From: Mansonella perstans
Lineage: Eukaryota; Nematoda; Chromadorea; Rhabditida; Onchocercidae
Length of the DNA: 15,418 nt
Direction: 5' to 3'
NCBI GenBank assembly: GCA_037074765.1
Contig: JBAMDO010000464.1
Location: forward strand, 1 to 15,418
A program made the translations under genes and the position numbers. Below, one piece after another: positions 1 to 7,931 of this stretch (the first letter of the stretch is position 1; the number at the start of each line of letters is the position of its first letter). Under the pieces are notes generated by a model. That model did not search any database. It worked only from the letters and a program-made list of their open reading frames with translations, and was not told the origin of the DNA.

Positions 1-9
1 TTTCATATT

Positions 10-2329
10 TTATAAATCAAACCTATTGGCCAATGGAACGACGAAGAAATTCTCGTTTGACGAGCCCAGTACAATATAACATGTTCCGCAAGTCAGGTGC
101 ACACCACTAAGAGTAAAATCCTGCTGATAACTAAATATACCATTGAAGAGTCCTTCGCGTGAATAAACCTGCAATTAACAACTTAGGGAAAATTCTTTTT
201 GATGATTTACATTTCAAATTAAAAAAAAATAATTCATGAAAACACAGAATTTGTGAAAAATAAACCTGCATTCCTGCCGTTCTTTGGGCACCTTCCGCAA
301 TAACAAATGAAAGCGTCTCCAAATCATATATTCTGATTAATTTTTCCCGAAACGATACAGCTACTGAAATGAAGCACTTATATTAAAATCAAAAATACCC
401 ATAAAATATATGAAATATATGTTATACTAAAAATGAGCAAGAAAGAACTCTAAAAAATAAATTGCATTGCCTATCCTTAAAAATTTCGAAAATAAGAATG
501 TCTAAAGCCTGAAATATAGAGTGCTATTTTTCAGAAACTGGAATTTAGAAAATTTTTTTACAAACTAACATTGTCCTAATCCACAGAAAGCGACATTTAA
601 AGGTGGAGACGACCATTCAGTACTGTATATGATTTTTGCAGATGTCGTACTGTCATCCAAATCCCAGATTAATACATGACCTTTAACAATTTATTACAAC
701 TCTTTAATTATGTTTATCATTTATGCAAACGCCAAAATGAATTAAAATTAAATTTTAGAAAGTCTTCATCTATTAACAGTGATGAATGAAGATTCGGTTA
801 ATAAAATATTCAACTGAAGACTGATCAGAAATACATATTGTGTAAAAATCGTTTGTATTATGAGTTTTCATAGAGTTTTGATTTGCCAAATTTTCATCAC
901 AATACTACGCTCTTATTCTATTAATTTAAAAAACCGTTCTTACGTATAAAGTTTACAGAAGAATAAGATATTACATAATACATATACCTGATGCAGAAAT
1001 AGCTGCCAATTTACTAGAACCTCCTTTTTCACCCCATGCAATTGAAATAGCTGGTGCATTATTACAGCATTCAGGACAGCAAAGAATCAAATCGGGTTCA
1101 CAGCAACGGTACACCAATTGGTTATCATTAATAGTTGAAGCAATCGCTATATCACCCCGTATTCTAAAATCTACCAATTTAATCTAAATTTCACAGCTAA
1201 ATATAACTACAAATTAGTCCCTTAAAATGTTTTTGTCTTTTTAGATTCTAAACATATTTGATAAAATGACCAATATGTAACTGGTAATCCTGAATTAAAA
1301 TTATTGTATTACTTACAGAAACAAGCTTACTGTCTGCGATCTATATTTTCTTCTTACTGATAACATTTCCTCAGTTTTCTTGTCCCCAAAAGTTTTGTAC
1401 CTAGCTTAAACAGAAATTCTGCATGACTCGAAAAGAAATTGTGCAATTGGAATTGAAATCATAATTCCAGTTAAAATAAAATCAAATTCCTCAAATTTCA
1501 TCAGCATAAAAGGAAAGTAAAAATTACGATAAAAAGCTCTTTGTTCAGCTTCCATGTTCTGAAAACCTGAAAATCTAAGCAAATCCACTAACCCATAAAG
1601 CGAAATTGGACCATTCATACCACCGACTGCAAGGATACCAACAAAATTTGATAACTTGATATCTTGTTTAATAGAATTTCGCAATGATGGACACCAAGCT
1701 GTGCAAAGTACTGTGCTGTAGTTTACTTCCAGAAGAAACCATAAAGAAGCAGAAATCCTCAAAAAAAGTTAAAAATTGAATTTCGCGCAGTTTTTTGAAA
1801 GGACTAGAAAAAAACTTTAAGATAATGGATATGGTTATTTTCCCGTAAATCACAATAATGCAATATACCTTTCCAGTTCACTATCATATATCCAAAACTG
1901 CACATAATCAATGTTACTTTTCCGATTATTTGAAACCAAATATTCTTCATCAGGAAATACCGTAACAGCTACACACTCACGACCTGCATTGTTTTGAAAT
2001 GCATGTATGTATACTTTATATATATATGGAAATTTTTTTTAAAATAGAATCGGTATCTATTGCAACTTAGTCCATGGGACTTCTAATCAATTTATATACC
2101 ACTAGCATTTATTTACTTTATCTCCGCTATTAATTTTATATTCATAACTTCCGACCATTGAATTTAATTGCAATACTCCAGAACAGGAAATCTTTCAAAA
2201 AGCATTGAAAGTAGCAATAACTAACCATCTTCTAGTTTTCGTGGACAACTTTTAATTGTTGATATTGGTCCTCCACAATATGCAATACAACCAGTTTCAC
2301 ATATTTTATTTTCATTTAACAAAAGGTGC
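10..2329 (-). other. WD40-type beta-propeller coding region of the GTF3C2-like gene
   Basis: Eight exons encode residues about 475-803. Blade-like strands end in hydrophobic-aromatic-aspartate motifs such as VQFWIYD, ISLYG, HVLIWDL and LIRIYDL. They are preceded by AV/GA-rich strands such as ECVAVTVFP, GILAVGG, LAAISASG and LAVSFREK. Canonical WD dipeptides are mostly degenerate, as is usual for TFIIIC propellers. A 43-nt micro-exon (1400-1358) links two blades, and a cysteine-rich insert sits at residues 643-656. The reading frame ends at TAA (12-10), two codons after RFD. Only 9 bases of window remain beyond it, so the 3' UTR is outside. Confidence 0.65.
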
Positions 2330-5300
2330 CTGAAATCATTCACATGAAAATAAATTTTAGCAACAGAAATGAAATACAATTACCACGGAGTGTAAAGAAA
2401 AGGGAAGAAATGATTGACTTATTTTTGACAAAATACTAAGATTATCTGAGCATTACAAGAAGTATGCTTCCTCGATTAAAGGAAATTTATGTTGGATACG
2501 ATGAATATCAATCCATTTAATCATAAGCTTTATTTCGCAAACCCTTAAAATATCAAATACAAAATCAACATACACTTTCCTCGTCTTGCAGTGCAAAGGT
2601 TTGGGTACAAAAACTGGCAGTCTTTGCTTTTCTTCAGTTATTTGATCTTTTTGAACATTCCGCACACTTGCACTTCGCCTTTCATGCAATGATTCCGGCT
2701 GACATTGATTGTTATCCGAAGGAAGCATTACGGGAATGGAGCATTTACCAAGCAGTATATTCAAATCCTCACTGCAATTTCAAAAAGTCATGAAAATTCG
2801 AAAATTTGCAAATTCCCTTCTTAAAATATTGGAATAAAGAAAAGGACGGAAATCAGAAAGATGATTAACCTGAAATCATAGGACTCAATACGTTTGAAAT
2901 TATTTGGATGATGCTCAAATTGGATAAGCACGTCACAAAGTGATTCCTTTTCTCTCTGGGTTCTAAGCAACTCGTTGGCTCGATCGATCGTTTTTTGGTA
3001 TTGCATTAAATCATGAGGTGTTGGAGCACTTGCTAAAAATTTCGAACAAATTATCATAAAAATAAATTGAAAAAGTAATATAATAAAAGGTGAGTAGATC
3101 AACTTTGCCATGAAATTGAATCGTTTAACGTTTCAAATCGGTCTTCTGTTTCAAAAGAGAAAGAAGTGATAAATAAGATGAACTGCCATGATTTAAAAAA
3201 ATTCCCAGGACAAAACAGAATATTTGATATGATATTTAGAAGAATAGAAAATTATAATTTGAAAAAACAAATATTACCGCCATCCTTAACAACTTTAATC
3301 AATGATAACTGAATATTGACTCTGACCGTAAAATTAATTGAAAAGAATTATTAATTTCCAATTTATCAAGTATAAATTTCTAGCAATCTAATTTAAACTC
3401 TTGGAAATTTATGCCATAGAATAAAATTCCAATTATTGTCATTAACGATTGAAAAAATCCTGCGAAGATTTTGTAGTACTTTTCACTTGAAATAAAAAGC
3501 GAAACAAAAAAACAACCATGTATATAAAAACTAACACAATCAACTTCAACTGGGTACCAGCAGCACCAATCTTGCAATCAAAAAAATTAATCAAATTTAA
3601 TTTTCATACTTTCGAGATTCGCACTTTTAAATTTAAATCGTTTAACTCCATCGGCCACTTTCATGCGTGAACTTTTCTCCGGCAAATATCCCTGTGCTAT
3701 TGATGCCACTTTCTGTTTGTCGGATTTTCTGCTCTGTAAATAAGAAATGAATAGAGTTATAAAGTGAAATCTCTTTTTAAAAAAAAATTCTTCTTTTAAA
3801 TAATAATAAACTTTCTCAGAGAAGAAAACCCAGTTTGCATGGATATCTGCAAATGTTGAACAAATGATCCATACCAACAGCTGCAAACATAAACCTTTTT
3901 CTGATATTCTAATATTTAATAATATACCTTATAACCACAAAATGACTGCAGTTTAATAGATTTTCAGAAAGAATTTCAACAGCAATGAATCTTCCATGAG
4001 ATGATTCAAAGAATGAGCCAAAACAAGCTTTTCAAAATTAACCATCACAAACATACTTTTAGCAGTTTTCTTGGGAGATCCACATCTGATTCATCACTTT
4101 CTGAATTTTCCGAGTATGATTCATCATCTGATCTGAAAATTTCAACACAGTCTAACAATAGCGGTATCTGCCTAAAAAATATAAAAACGGAAATTTTCTG
4201 ATCAACTGCGTTCAAAAATGCAAATTTCGACAACCTCCCTCCTTTTCTCCTTGCTTTTGGATTTTCACATTTGGCTAAGTGTTCATGGCTATCTGTTACG
4301 GTGGTTGCATATCCACATTTCTGACATTTCCAAGGCAACCGATCCTACAAAATCAGCATATTTTAAATGTTTGATCAATCTATAAGATTCTCGGTTTTTT
4401 CTGGAACCATGTTTCATGCAGCAAACCATTTAAATTCAGTTTTACAAATTTTTAAACAACCAAGCATTCTGTAGCATATTAAGATTACCATAATGCAATT
4501 ATGTCTAAATCAGTGAAGTTTTAAGGCGAATTTATGTACCTAGAATTAGCTTAAAAAAATTTAAAAAATACTTTCGCTTGACCACATCTTTCAAGATGAT
4601 ATGACAGTGCATAGAGATGCCCATATTTTTGTGTACAGTTCAATGTTTCGATATTCAGACATGGCAAAATTTCCAGTGCATTCATTGAAACCCGTAAAAT
4701 TTTTGCTTTTGTTACTTTATCGAGCGCTCGAAACATATCAGCCTTACCCTGTGAGCAAGAATTATTACAATATTCAATAATAACATGGCTTTTAGATTAA
4801 TAAATGAGAGCCAATTTTTCTATGCCATCTGAAATGTGGCCCAATTAACAAATTTTATGTTGAATCTCAACATTTTAAAACCATCAGACTTACGAAAATT
4901 TTATTTTATACTTTATTTTAAAATAAAAGTGAAAATTTTTACCATATATTTGAAATATTCCGGTAATTTCAGGCATCTATCTACATGATTAACAATATCT
5001 TCAATAGTTTTCAAAGCTTTTGTACATTTTTCATTCAAACATTTCACTGTGCCATCAGTACTTTCTGCAAACGCCCGCAGTGCAAGTTGTTGCTTTTCCG
5101 TTTTTGATAGCACAGCCCAATTGGCTGTATGACCCTGTAAACGATGTTTTTAAACATGAGTAAGTCAAACAAATTTTGGACTCAAGCTCTGTAATTTCGA
5201 AGGAATTCCACCAGGAATCTGAGCTTATTTCACTCAACCACCATTAATTTTACTGTATCATTCCAAAATTGTCAATTACTCACACTTGCAAATTTTTTAA

Positions 5301-6573
5301 AAACAGTCCTTCATATCTATTTACATTGCCCCATTCCTGATAAAACCTCTCCTATAAATTGCATTTGCACAATTTGCATTGTTCAGATGCAGGAAGAAAT
5401 TTATTATCGTTCGATCTCGAACTTTCTTACCAAAAATCTATTTTTAGAAAAAAAATGAATTGAATGACGCGAAAATTTACATCCTTTCGATTAATGATGC
5501 CATTATTTCAATATTTTTACAGCTAAAATTACTCTTTTTGATTGCAATCCGATTAAGTTACTGAAAAGTTACGAATGAATGAACAAATAAGTAAACAATC
5601 AAATACTTGTAGAATTAAATCATTCCGAAAAAAAATCTCTAACAATACTCTTAAAATATTCAACTCAATAAGCACACGGTAATTTGAAGGAATTTTTATT
5701 CTTACGTACTCTATAAGCAGCATATTCGGCAAATTTTTCCGGTGGGCGTCTTCGAATTCGTCTCTGAAACAGTATTATCATTCAGTTTCGTCCAGTATCA
5801 TTCGAAAATTGGATTTTAATTTAAATTTACTTTTAGCTATCGTTTCTCCATTTCTAATTCCTGCCGTTTCTTTTCAAAAATTATATTCTCAAATTATCTT
5901 TCCAGTAACTTATTTACAAAAAAGATAAGAACTCCTTCACCCTCCGCATCCTTACATTCATTTCCATCTTCCAGAAAGGTTTAAAATCATCCGAGAAATA
6001 GGACCAATTACGTATATTACTTTGAGAGGTTTTGAGGATTGAATAGCGGCAACATTTTCTGCCTCATCAAGTGATTGAGTATCGCTGGATTTCTGACCGT
6101 CCGAATCACCGTCTTCATCTTCGGAGCTGACTGTTGTAACTGGAAAGTTCTGAAAACTAATAAATTAATAATCTATGACAACCAGCCAAAGAGTAAACCT
6201 GGATTAAATTTAATACTATTTTAAATCAAATAGAAGGATGTATTCGTTGCATTTATGAGATTCAAAAAATAATATTTTATATTCCAAGAAATTAAAGAAA
6301 AATTCCGAGAAATTTTACAGTACGACTTTGTTCCCAGATTTCACAAAATAATATGAACAGAAATACAAAATACCAGTTCTTTCAAGATATTTCACAAATA
6401 AATCGCTAATGCAAAAGATAAAATAAATCTACTTGCATAACCTGCTTCCCCTCTTGTTTCTCGCTTCTGCCAATTTTCGGAATAGTTGTTTTACCGATTT
6501 TTTTTGCTCTAATGTTATCATTATTTCGGTTATCCGAATTGTTACTACCATATCGCTTTAAATTCTTCTTCAT
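10..6573 (-). CDS. TFIIIC 110-kDa subunit-like protein (GTF3C2 family), 19 exons, 803 aa
   Basis: Exons 5'->3' on the minus strand: 6573-6442, 6149-6021, 5763-5710, 5351-5286, 5134-4943, 4748-4572, 4344-4235, 4132-4057, 3733-3610, 3032-2870, 2771-2574, 2329-2226, 1983-1869, 1757-1593, 1400-1358, 1183-988, 680-570, 363-266, 168-10. All introns are GT-AG, phases agree at every junction, and the sum is 2412 nt (803 codons plus TAA). The protein starts MKKNLKRYG with a basic tail. An acidic stretch lies at about 45-87, three Cys/His modules at 159-276, a second acidic linker (SDDESYSENSESDESD) at about 288-303, a charged linker follows, and a WD40-type propeller spans about 475-803. The paired motifs CGGPIS...CP, VQFWIYD, CTAWCP and GILAVGG...ISLYG, then AWGEKG...HVLIWDL, resemble the GTF3C2/Sfc6 propeller. 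That family is a TFIIIC subunit acting at tRNA-gene B boxes in the nucleus. The family assignment is from recognition only; another WD40/zinc protein is possible. Confidence 0.68.
681..987 (-). other. Intron of the GTF3C2-like gene, no embedded feature
   Basis: A 307-bp GT-AG intron (donor GTATAT at 987, acceptor ...TTAAAG at 681) joining codons G|GT in phase 1. It is AT-rich and I see no exon, RNA gene or repeat in it. Confidence 0.6.
3033..3609 (-). other. Largest intron of the GTF3C2-like gene
   Basis: A 577-bp intron with donor GTATGA at 3609 and acceptor TTTTTAG at 3033, phase 1. An in-frame ATG (3111-3109) upstream of the acceptor opens a hydrophobic, signal-peptide-like stretch that runs into the following exon. 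I treat it as intronic because the upstream exon (3733-3610) joins in phase and a secretion signal does not fit a nuclear factor. No other structure seen. Confidence 0.5.
3734..4056 (-). other. Intron of the GTF3C2-like gene with possible cassette-exon alternatives
   Basis: A 323-bp intron, donor GTATGT at 4056 and acceptor TTTACAG at 3734, phase 0. Two short stretches inside (about 3884-3831, and around 3930) have splice-like borders and keep phase 0, so a small cassette exon cannot be excluded. Direct joining of the flanking exons already preserves the frame and is the simplest model. Confidence 0.45.
4235..5134 (-). other. Coding segment for three Cys-Cys-His-Cys zinc-binding modules
   Basis: Three consecutive exons of the GTF3C2-like gene (5134-4943, 4748-4572, 4344-4235) each encode one similar module. 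Module 1 has C159, C164, H177, C181 (C-x4-C-x12-H-x3-C). Module 2 has C221, C229, H242, C246 (C-x7-C-x12-H-x3-C). Module 3 has C257, C260, H272, C276 (C-x2-C-x11-H-x3-C). The H-x3-C ends are alike: HVDRC, HLERC, HLAKC. One module per exon, with phase-0 junctions between them, suggests exon duplication. The ligand pattern supports zinc binding. Whether they bind DNA, RNA or protein cannot be told from the sequence. Confidence 0.7.
5352..5709 (-). other. Intron of the GTF3C2-like gene, no embedded feature
   Basis: A 358-bp phase-0 intron with a strong donor (GTACGTAAG at 5709) and acceptor TTTATAG at 5352. It is AT-rich, with no exon or RNA gene recognised. Confidence 0.55.
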
Positions 6574-6585
6574 CTACAAAAAAGC
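6574..6585 (-). other. 3' splice acceptor directly abutting the start codon of the GTF3C2-like gene
   Basis: Read on the minus strand, a T-rich tract ending TTTTTTGTAG lies immediately 5' of ATG (6573-6571), with no 5' UTR base between AG and ATG. In nematodes this layout is typical of a spliced-leader trans-splicing site, where the leader joins next to the start codon. A cis-intron with an upstream 5' UTR or coding exon is the alternative. I saw no convincing upstream exon. Confidence 0.5.
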
Positions 6586-7213
6586 AGAAATTAATAAACT
6601 GAAATTAAAATTGAAATCTACTGAGAAGTATCAGTCGATGAAATGAAAAATTATTACATTTTGAAGACATGTCACTAATTCTAATTAAAAAAATTAATAT
6701 GTGCAGACACTTAAACGCACGTACAGATCTATATAAATGTATCCGATATTCGGTCATTTATAGCTGAGCATAAATTTTAATCAGTTTTTTTATTATTGGC
6801 AAAATGTGCAACACTACTTTTTTAGTTTTTGTGGTGTCATATTAAAACGCATTGTTTTTTCTCAATAATTTAATTCGAATAATATTTTCCGTGGTTAAGT
6901 ATTTTCCCCATAGTTAAAATGCAATAAATGGAAAAAAATGATAAAGAAAAAAGTATAATAATACAATTTGCAAAAGAAATTCACTGTTACGAATGGCAGT
7001 GAACCTGCAACAGTCTACTGTTAGAATTACAAATACAATAAAACAATTTTCTATTGGAAGATTAAAATGAAAAGATTACTCGTAATGCGGATCTTGTCCA
7101 ATTCAAACAAATGCTAAAAGAAGCCAAAAATTCCCACACCTAAATAATTATGAAAAATTATTATATTTGAAAAGATTCAAGGACAGTACACTTTGGAATC
7201 GGCAAAAGATTCA

Positions 7214-7363
7214 AGAATAATGCACCTCTGAATTAATCTGCACCGAAATTAATGCATCAACAAAATATTCCAGAACAACACAATCCGGAATCGGACCCTA
7301 CATCTGTTCAGAATAATATACCGCGGAATCGACCCTAGAATAATACACCTCGGAATCGATCCT
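7214..7363. repeat. Degenerate tandem repeat, unit about 27 bp
   Basis: Two adjacent 27-bp units at 7310-7336 and 7337-7363 share the pattern AGAATAATAYACCKCGGAAT followed by CGAYCCT and differ at only a few positions. A 28-bp relative lies at 7272-7299 (AGAACAACACAATCCGGAAT...) and a more decayed one at 7214-7239 (AGAATAATGCACCTCTGAAT...). A still weaker copy may lie near 7186. Spacing between the outer copies is irregular. Confidence 0.6.
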
Positions 7364-7777
7364 ACAACAACAGCTACAGTATGCTAGAAAAAGGTTTAAG
7401 ATATAAAACGTATGAAAAAGCTCAATGATGAACTTTTTCAACCACTGTACTATATGGTATTTCATTACGGATGAATGCAATATTTCATTAATTTGCTTAA
7501 TTTTTCTACTACTTACTATAACAATAACTAAGTCACCAATTCACCATCAATATTTAAATTTACTTTAAGTCTCAAAAAATGTATTCAGAAATTTTTTTAA
7601 TAATAATTAAAATAATAAAAAATTTCCACTTCAACAACAATATCTTTGGAAAAATTTTTCATCAGTACTATATCAAGGAAATGCAAAAAAAAGAAAACGA
7701 AATAATTAATTTTATTTGATCGAATTGTTTAATTAGATTTTTTTTTTGTGAAATAATAATTGAAAGATAAAAGCCGT

Positions 7778-7787
7778 CCGTATACGG
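7778..7787. promoter_or_regulatory. Perfect 10-bp palindrome CCGTATACGG upstream of the lipocalin-like gene
   Basis: This self-complementary site stands out as GC-richer than its AT-rich surroundings and lies about 145 bp upstream of the lipocalin start codon. A second CCGT (7793 onward) follows closely. It could be a dimeric transcription-factor site, but one 10-bp palindrome is weak evidence. Confidence 0.15.
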
Positions 7788-7931
7788 TATTTTCCGTTCA
7801 TACTCATTCATATGATTTAGGTTAAATACAGCACATACAACCCCGTGTTAGTAGAAGGATGAATTAGGTCAGTGAAGGACGCTACCCGCAAATTCAATGA
7901 TGAGTTGAATGCTCCAAATAGTACTGCAAAA

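Larger units (their letters stand above)
6574..7931. other. Intergenic region between two divergent genes
   Basis: About 1.36 kb of AT-rich DNA lies between the start codons of the minus-strand GTF3C2-like gene and the plus-strand lipocalin-like gene, so promoters of both should be here. No clear TATA box, tRNA or coding exon was found. It holds the degenerate tandem repeat at 7214-7363 and a 10-bp palindrome at 7778-7787. A minus-strand open frame at 7480-7298 partly reflects the tandem repeat and has no recognisable features. Confidence 0.5.

Noticed and set aside
1668..1853. Minus-strand 61-codon frame in another phase
   Set aside because: Overlaps exon 1757-1593, whose WD40-like frame joins both neighbours in phase; this one has no such support.
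2821..3111. Minus-strand frame starting MAKLIYSPFIILLFQF with a signal-peptide-like start
   Set aside because: Its 3' part is a real exon (3032-2870), but the hydrophobic start lies upstream of a good TTTTTAG acceptor. The upstream exon at 3733-3610 joins in phase, and the full protein looks nuclear.
3831..4045. Possible extra exons between 3734 and 4056, including fragments resembling a fourth zinc module (SFCGYK, MDHLFNIC)
   Set aside because: The fragments need incompatible phases or an 18-nt exon; the flanking exons join cleanly in phase 0 without them.
4001..4201. Plus-strand serine-rich frame of 66 codons
   Set aside because: Antisense shadow of the acidic linker exon (4132-4057) of the minus-strand gene.
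7298..7480. Minus-strand frame with repeated RIDSEVYYS / RVDSAVYYS
   Set aside because: The peptide repeat is just the DNA tandem repeat being translated; no splice or start context.
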